DNA of 64,000 bases from Glaciecola sp. UBA2563. Lineage in GTDB: Bacteria > Pseudomonadota > Gammaproteobacteria > Enterobacterales > Alteromonadaceae. The position numbers and the translations under genes were made by a program. The stretch is from positions 1-64,000 of the forward strand of contig DDLV01000008.1 of assembly GCA_002340325.1 (NCBI GenBank), written 5' to 3'. This document shows positions 51,174 through 58,642 of this stretch, piece by piece. How positions within the stretch are numbered: the first letter of the stretch is position 1; each line of letters begins with the position of its first letter. A model generated the notes under the pieces. The model searched no databases and was not told the DNA's origin. It saw only the letters and a list, made by a program, of their open reading frames with translations.

Positions 51174-52643
51174 ATGAAGCGGTTGTATGTTGATGCTGAT
51201 GCAGAAGATTTCCGAGAAGCCAATGCAGAAGGTCAACTGGATGACCATGAACAGTGTTACGCAGCGGTCTTTGCAATAAAAACTCCAATCAATGATCACT
51301 CCGGACTCGCACACTTGGTTGAACATATGGTGTTTAGAGGCTCAAAAAAGTATCCCTGCTCGCATGAGCTTTTTGTTATCAATCACCTGTTACCCGCAAA
51401 CATTAATGCATCAACGCAAAACGGCTATACCTTCTACTTTTTTAAAACAACCGAAATTTCACTTTTTTATCCTTTGCTTGATTATTTGGTACAAGGGATA
51501 GTGCAAATCAATTATCGGGAGAGTGAGTTAATCCTCGAAAGAGACGGTGTATTGCATCAAGAACTACAGATGTATGAAGCGATGGAGGAGTATCAGCTAT
51601 ACGCAAGTGCTCTTCGAGGTGATGAATCACCAGAGAACAATTATCACTACGGTGGTTTTACGGATACGATGTCCAAAAATACACTGCAACAGCTCCGCCA
51701 GTACAAAACGCGATATTATCAGCCGGATGACATGACGTTACTGTGCTCAGGACGCGGTATAGATATGCGCCGTGTTGAACAATGTACAAACGTATCCATC
51801 AATGAGTCTCAAATCTCTTTACATGACAAACATGTTCGACAATCCAAAAGTGGACTTGAAACTAAATTCGAAACTAAACGCAATGCCACGTCACCTGAGG
51901 TGGTAATTACTTGGCGAGTGCACTGCACTTATCTAACTTCTTTGGAAAATACATTAAACCTAATCCAAAAGCATCTTCCAAAGGATAACAGGATTTTTAT
52001 TGATCCAGAAACAAATAACGCTGATGAGGTTGCACTAAGACTTGTCACTTTAAACCCTGAACAATCAAAAGAGATCGTGACAGACTGTCTGCAAACCCTT
52101 TATAGTGACGATGTTTCAACATATAACATCGGCAAATTAGATCCACAGATAAAACGACTTATATCCTACTTTATTAAAGTAAAGGGTCTTACGCCGGTTC
52201 GACCAGAAAAACTTACTAAAACGGCTATGCCACTAGCAAGTGAAAGCTTTTTGAATCGCATAGAACCCTCGGAAATTGTGCCTTTTAATTGTACACCTTT
52301 ATTGATGCAATCTTCGTTCTGCTCATCACTATCAAAATACGTTTCAGTTGAAAACCTGCCGATTTTGCCGAAGTTGTTTCATTCACTCGCGACTCGATTA
52401 TCTTCTGAAAAATGCTTTATTGCAGAAGGCGCACATTGGTTATATTTAATTCAAGAAGAAGAGCTGTTGCAAACTGCTAATACTCTACTCGCTGCAGAAT
52501 TCTGGTCACCGAGACTGAGGGGTGAGCTTTACGCTATGGGTGTTAGTCTATTAGACGGACGATACTTTCTTTACGGTGCTCAGGACAAAATGGTCAACAG
52601 TCGAGAAGAGTGGTTATTCAGAATTAGACAAAGTGCACGATGA
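51174..52643 (+). CDS. pqqF: Short M16-family peptidase, PqqF-like
   Basis: A 489-residue protein with the inverted zinc motif HLVEH (His47, Glu50, His51) and a plausible third ligand Glu130 in LHQELQ, as in insulinase-like M16 peptidases. Position 18 bases after pqqE suggests it releases the cross-linked Glu-Tyr unit from PqqA. Enterobacterial PqqF proteins have about 760 residues with two M16 halves; here the second half is weakly recognisable and the protein ends around 489, so it is short. It could be a natural compact form, need a partner subunit, or be truncated. No convincing continuation was found in other frames. Confidence 0.8.
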   Translation: MKRLYVDADAEDFREANAEGQLDDHEQCYAAVFAIKTPINDHSGLAHLVEHMVFRGSKKYPCSHELFVINHLLPANINASTQNGYTFYFFKTTEISLFYPLLDYLVQGIVQINYRESELILERDGVLHQELQMYEAMEEYQLYASALRGDESPENNYHYGGFTDTMSKNTLQQLRQYKTRYYQPDDMTLLCSGRGIDMRRVEQCTNVSINESQISLHDKHVRQSKSGLETKFETKRNATSPEVVITWRVHCTYLTSLENTLNLIQKHLPKDNRIFIDPETNNADEVALRLVTLNPEQSKEIVTDCLQTLYSDDVSTYNIGKLDPQIKRLISYFIKVKGLTPVRPEKLTKTAMPLASESFLNRIEPSEIVPFNCTPLLMQSSFCSSLSKYVSVENLPILPKLFHSLATRLSSEKCFIAEGAHWLYLIQEEELLQTANTLLAAEFWSPRLRGELYAMGVSLLDGRYFLYGAQDKMVNSREEWLFRIRQSAR

Positions 52644-52689
52644 AAAAAGGTCTTTCCATCGAAAGATGGAATCTCTTTGGTCTACTACC

Positions 52690-52712
52690 AAGCGTTGCAC
52701 AAGCGCTTTTTT
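52690..52712 (+). terminator. Weak terminator after the pqq operon
   Basis: AAGCG-TTGCACAAG-CGCTT followed by TTTT. The stem is only 5 bp, but its place 47 bases past the last pqq-operon stop and the T-run support termination. Confidence 0.45.
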
Positions 52713-52899
52713 AGATATAGAGGCAGCTCAACGAGACCCCACTTTTCAATGGAGTGACGCTTCTTCGTAGTGCGTTAAGGGGGGGGACTTTTCTTCGCCG
52801 AAAAATAACCTAATCAATTTGATACATTAGTATTATCACTCGTATTTATGTTGAAATTAAATACCTGTATTAAGTAATAAAAACAAAGAGATACATGAA

Positions 52900-52918
52900 A
52901 ATTCCTTCTAAAGTATAG
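52900..52918 (+). promoter_or_regulatory. Putative regulator box upstream of the PedF-type cytochrome
   Basis: AATTCCTTCTAAAGTATAGG resembles the reverse-form shared box TTCCTnCTAAAG. It lies about 85 bases before the start at 53004. Confidence 0.45.
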
Positions 52919-53003
52919 GTCTGCTTCAACAAAAGTACAATAACGTAATTTGTAGCTTTCAATATAATAATAGCATTCGATTAACACGGGCTATAGAATC
53001 ATT

Positions 53004-53504
53004 ATGAAATTCAAGACATTAGCGATATTGATCGCTTTAAGTAGCACACTCTGCATAGCGGGCAAAGTATACTCACACGGTAACGTGTTACCTCAAGGCG
53101 CAGACAGTTCTGAAATGCCCGATATTGAAGGCGGTGACGAAGACGAAGATGGTTGGGTTTTTGAAAATCCGTATCGCAGTACCGATGGGGAATTAAAAGA
53201 ACAAATCGTCAAGTTTGGAGAGTCGGCTTATGCAAACAACTGCGCCGGCTGCCATGGACTTCACGCACAGTCAGGCGGTATTAACCCCGATTTGAGAAAG
53301 CTAGACCCTGAAAATTTTGAAGATGACGAATGGTACGTTGAGCGTCTTCGCTTTGGTTCTGCTAAGGGCATGCCTGCATTAGGTGGAATCCCAGAAGGTC
53401 AAAGCGCTCCAATCTTAGATCAAAAAACACTCTGGTCTATAAAAACGTACGTTGAACAACGTCGTGTTGTTGCCATTGAAGAAGGCGAGATAGAAGGCGA
53501 ATAA
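53004..53504 (+). CDS. Cytochrome c-550, PedF/ExaB-type electron acceptor
   Basis: A periplasmic protein of 166 residues: signal peptide (to about 25), an acidic linker, and one heme motif CAGCH (Cys80, Cys83, His84) followed by GLHAQSGGINPDLRKLD, the recognisable PedF/cytochrome c-550 pattern. A Met in GMPALGG is the likely sixth ligand. It accepts electrons from the PQQ-dependent alcohol dehydrogenase and passes them to the oxidase. It sits after the pqq operon with a box-like site upstream, in line with co-regulation. It ends with an acidic tail. Confidence 0.9.
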   Translation: MKFKTLAILIALSSTLCIAGKVYSHGNVLPQGADSSEMPDIEGGDEDEDGWVFENPYRSTDGELKEQIVKFGESAYANNCAGCHGLHAQSGGINPDLRKLDPENFEDDEWYVERLRFGSAKGMPALGGIPEGQSAPILDQKTLWSIKTYVEQRRVVAIEEGEIEGE

Positions 53505-53925
53505 ACCGCATTAAAGTTTACTTTGATATAGTTCTCTTTAAATCTTTTCCAGCAATTCTATAAAGATGCCCATAATATTATGGGCATCTTCTGTAGTCGC
53601 TTCTGTAAAATTTGAAAATTGCGTTCTACACATATACCGTCATTACACGGTTGATATTCGCTGACCACTGTCTTTGTAGTTACTAGCGGAAAGTGAGCAA
53701 GTTTTGCTACCAGCTTTCAGTCAGCATTATCTTTATACCTGCCTCCAAAAACGGCATCAATTGTAATAAAAATGTAAATATATGATTTAATTAAAGTTAA
53801 ATTGGAAAGCTCCATTTCATTTTTGAAGTTAGTCCCGTTATTAAAGCAAAATAAAAATTAGCCGATTTTTAATCAAGTATTGGTTTTTCACAGTAAAAAC
53901 TTAAAAAAAGTAAGGCTTTTAAAAA
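53505..53925. other. 421-bp gene-free stretch
   Basis: It contains the palindromic terminator at 53564-53589. The rest is A/T-rich with no persuasive ORF, structured RNA or repeat that I can see. Confidence 0.5.
53564..53589 (+). terminator. Perfect 26-bp palindrome, probable terminator
   Basis: AGATGCCCATAAT/ATTATGGGCATCT is a perfect palindrome 60 bases after the cytochrome gene, followed by TCTG rather than a T-run. It works as a terminator stem or protein-binding site. Confidence 0.6.
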
Positions 53926-54342
53926 ATGAGTGTCAACACGTTCCATTTTTATTTGCGATGTTTAACCACAATTGAAAAGCAAATCGTACCAAGAAACGAA
54001 GCGAATAATCGCTTTATCAATGAGTACGTCAAATCGCTGCAAGGCAAGATTGATTCGGCGAAAGATGCAATGGAGCAAGCCGTTGAGCGACTCAACGTAT
54101 TTAGTGAGCAACGAGAAAACATACTCAACGATATGTCCTATGCTGCTGTTGTTATGTCACAAATGTTCATTGAGGAAGAACTAGAGCTTGATGATGAGGC
54201 GCTATGGTGGCGAGAAATGGCGAAACATCAAATCAACTTTAAACATGAATTGCTCGTCATTCATTGGAAGAGAGAACGCGAGCCCGCTTACAGACAAGCA
54301 GTTAATATCGCACTGGGAGAAGCTTCGCCGTTTAAAGAATAG
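53926..54342 (+). CDS. Hypothetical cytosolic protein
   Basis: A 138-residue protein without signal peptide. It looks helical (SLQGKIDSAKDAMEQAVERLNVFSEQRENIL) with an acidic patch MFIEEELELDDEALWWREMAKHQINF. An AAGTAAGG-like site lies upstream of the ATG. No family is recognised. It sits between the PedF-type cytochrome and a convergent two-component system, and nothing links it firmly to either. Confidence 0.6.
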   Translation: MSVNTFHFYLRCLTTIEKQIVPRNEANNRFINEYVKSLQGKIDSAKDAMEQAVERLNVFSEQRENILNDMSYAAVVMSQMFIEEELELDDEALWWREMAKHQINFKHELLVIHWKREREPAYRQAVNIALGEASPFKE

Positions 54343-54412
54343 TTAACTCTGTCTTAAACGGATTTTTCTTGAACTGACGTATTATCTGAAATTGTCTCAA
54401 TTTAATCTGACA

Positions 54413-55045
54413 TTATTCGGCAACAAGCCCATTATCAATTGCATACCTCACCAATTCAGCGAGGTTATCAATTTCTAATTTTGACTTTATGTTTCTGCGA
54501 TGGGCATCAACAGTACGAGTACTTATGCACAGTGAATTCGCGATTTCTTTGCTCGATTTACCACCCGCAATATGTCCTAAAATCACCTGCTCTCGCGTTG
54601 TCAGACGATTGTCCACTTGTTCATTTGGACTGTCCATTAACGCTTTTGCGACTGAACTACTAAAGTAGGAGTTACCTGAGGCAACCGTTTTAATTGCGTG
54701 ATAAACCTCCTCAGAATGGGTATCTTTGAGCACGTAACCAGACGCGCCGACACGCATCGCAGTAGAGACAAATTCCTTGGAATCATGCATGCTGAAAATA
54801 AGCACACGTGTCTGCGGCAACGTTTCCTTTAAGATTTCGGTAGCGTCCAGACCATTAAGCGACGGCATGCTGATGTCCATCAATACAACATCAGGTTGTT
54901 TTTCGATGGCTTCGCTAAGCGCGTTGTTACCGTCATTCACAACGCCAACAATTTCTATATCATCATAAAATGATAGACAAGAACTTAGCCCGTCTTGGAC
55001 CATTGGGTGATCGTCAACAAGCATTACTTTGATTGTTTTATTCAT
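54413..55045 (-). CDS. NarL/LuxR-type response regulator
   Basis: A regulator of 210 residues with receiver motifs VDDHPMVQDGL, phosphoacceptor Asp57 (VLMDISMPSLNG) and Lys in YVLKDTHSEE, then a LuxR-type helix-turn-helix (LTTREQVILGHIAGGKSSKEIANSLCISTRTVDAHRRNIKSKLE). It overlaps the Cache-domain kinase gene by 8 bases, so it is that kinase's partner. Divergently arranged TRAP transporter genes lie past a 540-base spacer with two direct-repeat operator-like sites (56840-56878), the probable target. Confidence 0.92.
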   Translation of the reverse strand: MNKTIKVMLVDDHPMVQDGLSSCLSFYDDIEIVGVVNDGNNALSEAIEKQPDVVLMDISMPSLNGLDATEILKETLPQTRVLIFSMHDSKEFVSTAMRVGASGYVLKDTHSEEVYHAIKTVASGNSYFSSSVAKALMDSPNEQVDNRLTTREQVILGHIAGGKSSKEIANSLCISTRTVDAHRRNIKSKLEIDNLAELVRYAIDNGLVAE

Positions 55046-56450
55046 TAATGGACCTTCTCTGATGCGATTGTTGACGATTGTAATGGTTTACGAAAGCACT
55101 TTTGGGGATTTTTGCAGTCACAGTTGTGCCATCTGCTCCCGCATCGATATTGAAAACACCATTGTGATACTCGATTCGCTCGGCTAAATTTCTAATGCCG
55201 ATGCCTTTATGTGATGACTGACCTTCTTTTTTGATGTTCGTGTTGCCGATGCCATTGTCACAAATGGTCAGCGTTAACCAGTCGTCCTTAACTTCTAAAT
55301 CAATCGTCGCTAGCGTTGCATGTGAGTGTTTTTCGATATTGACAAGCGACTCCTGAACAACGCGGTAGAGCGTGGTATTAATGGGGTCTGGTAGCAACTT
55401 GCGCAGTGCCGGTTTGTTAATATGTATTGCTATCCCTGTGCGTTCAGAAAATTCGATACCTAACTGTTCCATTGCATCGGATAGTCCTAACTCATCTAAA
55501 ATAGTCGGGTGTAGATGGTAGGATATTCGTCGGATTTCCCCAATCGTGTTGACCAGGTTCTTTTCAGCTTTTGCTAAGGGTTCGGGTTTCTCAATGGCTT
55601 TTTGTTTAAGGACTAATCCAGTGGCCTCCAATGAGTATTTAATGGATACAAGCATCTGTACTATGCCATCGTGGAGCTCTCTGGAAATATGCCGTTGTTC
55701 CTCTTCTTGAATGTGAATGATTTTCTGATCTAACGCATGAATTTTTTCTTCAGTTTCCTTTTTCTGAGTAAAATTGACCACAATTCCAAAACCAAATATC
55801 AAAAATATCGCCGACAACGTAATAATCAATATCGTTAAACGCGTGCTATCAACCTGCTGATCTATGGCATTTTGGATGGTTTGAAGCTGCTCATTAACAC
55901 TGTCTAGATATACGCCCGTGCCCAACATCCATTTCCATTTAGGAAAGAAACGTGAATAACTGATTTTTTCTGTAATTTGTTCAGTTGAGGGCTGATTCCA
56001 AAAGTATCGATAGTAGTCGCCACCATTTTTCGCATTTTCAATCAGTATTTGGATGGTGGGTTCACCGTTTTGTCCTCTTAGGTCCAAGAAGTTTTGACCA
56101 ACGCGATAGGGTTCTGTTGGATGTACAACACTAGTGCCGTCTTCGTGGTAGACAAAAAAGTATCCATCGTCTCCGTCGTAGATGAGCGTCGAAAGTATAT
56201 CCGCAACCTGTTTTTGCTTCATCGGGTCGTCTTTGGCTGAGCTAGCATAAATTGAATCGACAGAAGCCATTGCGATTTCAGTGTAGTTTTTTAGTTCTTG
56301 CTGTTTTTGCTGAATTAAGAATGTTTCAAGTGCAGCAAGATTTTGTTGGGATAAGCTTCGGTATTGATCACTTACCATAAAGAATATAAATATGGCGGTG
56401 AGTGCGACATAAAAAACCGCAAACAACTGTGTTTTAAAAGAGAGCGACAT
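55038..56450 (-). CDS. Membrane sensor kinase with single Cache domain, HisKA_3 type
   Basis: A kinase of 470 residues with a first transmembrane helix (about 7-26), a periplasmic Cache_2 domain (about 35-205, ending ISYSRFFPKWKWMLGTGVYLDSVNEQL) and a second helix (about 211-233). A coiled linker, a NarX-type dimerisation domain (HISRELHDGIVQMLVSIKYSL) and a HATPase domain (SLVNIEKHSHATLA; CDNGIGNTN) follow. Cache_2 domains bind small carboxylates. With the divergent TRAP transporter, it likely senses the imported acid and activates its transport. Confidence 0.92.
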   Translation of the reverse strand: MSLSFKTQLFAVFYVALTAIFIFFMVSDQYRSLSQQNLAALETFLIQQKQQELKNYTEIAMASVDSIYASSAKDDPMKQKQVADILSTLIYDGDDGYFFVYHEDGTSVVHPTEPYRVGQNFLDLRGQNGEPTIQILIENAKNGGDYYRYFWNQPSTEQITEKISYSRFFPKWKWMLGTGVYLDSVNEQLQTIQNAIDQQVDSTRLTILIITLSAIFLIFGFGIVVNFTQKKETEEKIHALDQKIIHIQEEEQRHISRELHDGIVQMLVSIKYSLEATGLVLKQKAIEKPEPLAKAEKNLVNTIGEIRRISYHLHPTILDELGLSDAMEQLGIEFSERTGIAIHINKPALRKLLPDPINTTLYRVVQESLVNIEKHSHATLATIDLEVKDDWLTLTICDNGIGNTNIKKEGQSSHKGIGIRNLAERIEYHNGVFNIDAGADGTTVTAKIPKSAFVNHYNRQQSHQRRSINE

Positions 56451-56551
56451 ATCTTAGGTCTCTGATGTAAAAGCTATTTGCATGTGTTGCGTTAGCTTTT
56501 GTTACTTAAAGTGATTTGTTACAGACCTCATGAGATTCTGTTTGCGTTAAA

Positions 56552-56679
56552 AATGGAGCTAGCTGCGGTCATGTTCACATGTAAAAGACGCTCGAGGACA
56601 TCCCTGTTCGCTCGGACTCGCGCGTCCATGCGCTCGTAAGCTTTTACATGCAAACATGCCTCCGCTTAAACGCTCCATT
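56552..56679. repeat. Multi-segment palindromic intergenic element
   Basis: Three paired segments: AATGGAGC/GCTCCATT (56552-56559, 56672-56679), GCGGTCATGTT with AACATGCCTCCGC (two-base indel), and ACATGTAAAAG/CTTTTACATG. The loop contains GCTCGAGGACATCCCTGTTC. Layout and loop resemble the element at 4564-4702 but stem sequences differ. Confidence 0.7.
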
Positions 56680-56839
56680 GTTAAGGCGAACTGCATCAAT
56701 CAAAAGCTAATATCGCGTGCAAGGCTTCGCGAAGTCCGTTACCTGATTGATGTTAAAATTTTGCTAAATAAAATACAAACATCAATCGGATACTTTACAT
56801 GCATTTTACGCTTCTTCCATTTTATTAATACAAAGGTCT

Positions 56840-56878
56840 TAGGTAGTAGTACCTAGTCAAAATACGTAGTAGTGCCTA
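56840..56878 (+). promoter_or_regulatory. Two operator-like direct repeats upstream of the TRAP operon
   Basis: TAGGTAGTAGTACCTA (56840-56855) and TACGTAGTAGTGCCTA (56863-56878) are 13-14 of 16 identical, spaced 23 bases start to start (about two helical turns). They lie 130-165 bases before the dctP-like start, and the adjacent NarL-type regulator is the likely binder. Confidence 0.55.
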
Positions 56879-57006
56879 TTGTTCTGAAATTACAACTCGT
56901 TAACATAAATACATAATTTTCATAATGGTTATTCGTTGCGCTGGCCACCTATGTGCGCATCGAATAATCACCGTTCTCACTCACGCTATTTATGAGGAAA
57001 AATATA

Positions 57007-58077
57007 GTGATTAAATTCAGAACTCTGGCTGTTGGATTGGTGTTTGCAGCATTAGTTATCAGCCCTTTAGCACATGCAGAAAAAAAATACCGTTGGCGCT
57101 TAGCGGAAACGTGGGGACCAAATTTCCCTATCTTCGGTGATGCCACCAAAAATATGGCAAAAATGGTGGATGAGATGTCCAACGGGCGCCTCAAGATCCG
57201 TATTGACTCTGCTAACAAGCATAAGTCAGCGCTCGGTATTTTTGATTTTGTCCGAACAGGACAGTACCAAATGGGGCATTCCGCGTCTTATTATTGGAAA
57301 GGCAAAGACATCAATACATTGTTTTTCACCACCTTGCCATTCGGCATGACAACGCCTGAACAGTATGCTTGGTTCTACCACGGTGGTGGCATGGAATTGA
57401 TGAAAGAGACCTATGACCAATATGGCATCATGTCATTCCCTGGTGGCAATACTGGCAATCAGATGGGCGGCTGGTTTCGCAAAGAAATTAATTCTCTGGA
57501 AGACTTGAAGGGCCTCAAGATGCGGATCCCTGGATTTGCCGGTGAGGTACTTGCAAAGTTAGGCGCAAGTCCTACCAATATTCCGCCAGCTGAGTTATAC
57601 ACAGCATTGGAAAGAAATACAATTGATGCACTCGAATGGGTCGGTCCATCGCTTGATTTGAGAATGGGATTCCAAAAAATTGCGCCATTCTACTATACCG
57701 GCTGGCATGAGCCTGCAACTGAGCTTCAGTTCATGGTGAACCAGGAAGCTTACGACGAGCTACCCGCTGACCTGCAAGCTATCTTAGTCGTCGCAATGAA
57801 AACTGCGGCTTATGACATGTACACACAATCAACACATGAGAGTTCAGTTAACCTCGCAGAAATTCAAGAGAAATTCCCTGATGTGAAAATTCGCTCTTTC
57901 CCTAAAGATGTTATGAACGCCATCAAAGCAGAAAACGATAAATTGTTAGCTGAATTTGCAGCTGCTGACCCAGAGACTAAGAAAATTCTTGAGTCGATTG
58001 AAGCATATTCGAAGAAAGCTAGACAATGGACACGTTTCTCAGACGTTGCTTATCTCGAAAACTTTGATTCAGAATAA
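57007..58077 (+). CDS. dctP: TRAP transporter substrate-binding protein (DctP/TakP-like)
   Basis: A periplasmic binding protein of about 356 residues with a signal peptide (IKFRTLAVGLVFAALVISPLAHA). Motifs of the TRAP family include YRWRLAETWGPNFPIFGD, LKMRIPGFAGEVLAKLGASPTNIPPAELYTALERNTIDALEWVGPSLDLRMGFQKIAPFYYTGWHEP. The EWVGP and GWxEP segments are typical of the TakP branch that binds 2-oxo acids or related monocarboxylates. A GTG at 57007 has GAGG upstream and is preferred to the ATG at 56992, which lacks a ribosome site. DctQ and DctM follow. Confidence 0.9.
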   Translation: MIKFRTLAVGLVFAALVISPLAHAEKKYRWRLAETWGPNFPIFGDATKNMAKMVDEMSNGRLKIRIDSANKHKSALGIFDFVRTGQYQMGHSASYYWKGKDINTLFFTTLPFGMTTPEQYAWFYHGGGMELMKETYDQYGIMSFPGGNTGNQMGGWFRKEINSLEDLKGLKMRIPGFAGEVLAKLGASPTNIPPAELYTALERNTIDALEWVGPSLDLRMGFQKIAPFYYTGWHEPATELQFMVNQEAYDELPADLQAILVVAMKTAAYDMYTQSTHESSVNLAEIQEKFPDVKIRSFPKDVMNAIKAENDKLLAEFAAADPETKKILESIEAYSKKARQWTRFSDVAYLENFDSE

Positions 58078-58105
58078 TGATTGATGGGACGTAATTGAAC
58101 ATCGG

Positions 58106-58642
58106 ATGATTACATTAATTCATGGTTTATTGAAAAAGTTTATAGATGCTATGGGCGTGCTTTGCGTCGTCTTCATGGTGGCGATGGTGGTAAATGTTTT
58201 TTACAACGTAATAATGCGCTATTTGTTTAACGATGTAAGTATCGGTTTGCAAGAGCTGGAATGGCACTTCTTCGCATCGATGTTTATGTTTGGCATCGGT
58301 TACACGTTGAAAGAAGATGCGCACGTTCGCGTTGATATATTCTACGAAAAAATGTTACCGCACACGCAAGCATATATAAATATTGTCGCGGCGCTTATCT
58401 TTGCGTTGCCTATTGCGTCAATCGTGCTGTATTACGGCTTTAGTTATGCACTAGATGCCTATCAAATCGGGGAAGGTAGTCCAGATCCTGGCGGACTACC
58501 TCACCGTTGGATCATTCGCGCGGTTATTCCAGCTTCAAACCTATTTTTGATCATCTGCATCTTTTACCACATATTCGATAACGTTCTTCGATTGCGAGGC
58601 CCAAATGTGCATGAAGAGCATATCCACCACGAGGGCGTCTAG
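58106..58642 (+). CDS. dctQ: TRAP transporter small membrane subunit DctQ
   Basis: A 178-residue inner-membrane protein with four helices. The characteristic NVFYNVIMRYLFNDVSIGLQELEWHFFASMFMFGIGYTLKEDAHVRVDIFYEKM is the DctQ family core. It joins the large subunit DctM to form the sodium-driven importer. The gene is directly followed by dctM with no gap, and preceded by the binding protein 28 bases upstream. It ends with a His-rich tail (HEEHIHHEGV). Confidence 0.93.
   Translation: MITLIHGLLKKFIDAMGVLCVVFMVAMVVNVFYNVIMRYLFNDVSIGLQELEWHFFASMFMFGIGYTLKEDAHVRVDIFYEKMLPHTQAYINIVAALIFALPIASIVLYYGFSYALDAYQIGEGSPDPGGLPHRWIIRAVIPASNLFLIICIFYHIFDNVLRLRGPNVHEEHIHHEGV

Larger units (their letters stand above)
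52644..53003. other. 360-bp gene-free stretch before the cytochrome gene
   Basis: It holds a 7-bp hairpin with a GAAA loop (TTCCATC/GATGGAA, 52654-52671), the likely terminator at 52690-52712, a run of eight G near 52782-52789 and the box-like site at 52900-52918. No ORF with a ribosome site and codon-like composition was found; the short frame at 52576-52770 overlaps the peptidase end and is not convincing. Confidence 0.5.
56451..57006. other. 556-bp divergent spacer with palindrome and operators
   Basis: It holds the multi-segment palindrome at 56552-56679, a second inverted repeat CATCAATCA/TGATTGATG (56694-56702, 56744-56752) and the two operator-like repeats at 56840-56878. No gene was found. 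Confidence 0.6.

Noticed and set aside
52576..52770. ORF overlapping the end of the PqqF-like gene, considered as a frameshifted remainder
   Set aside because: The translation shows no M16-like sequence and is too short to supply a missing second domain.
52782..52789. Run of eight G as a G-quadruplex or slippage site
   Set aside because: It is a single G-run without partner runs nearby, in non-coding sequence, so there is no support for function.
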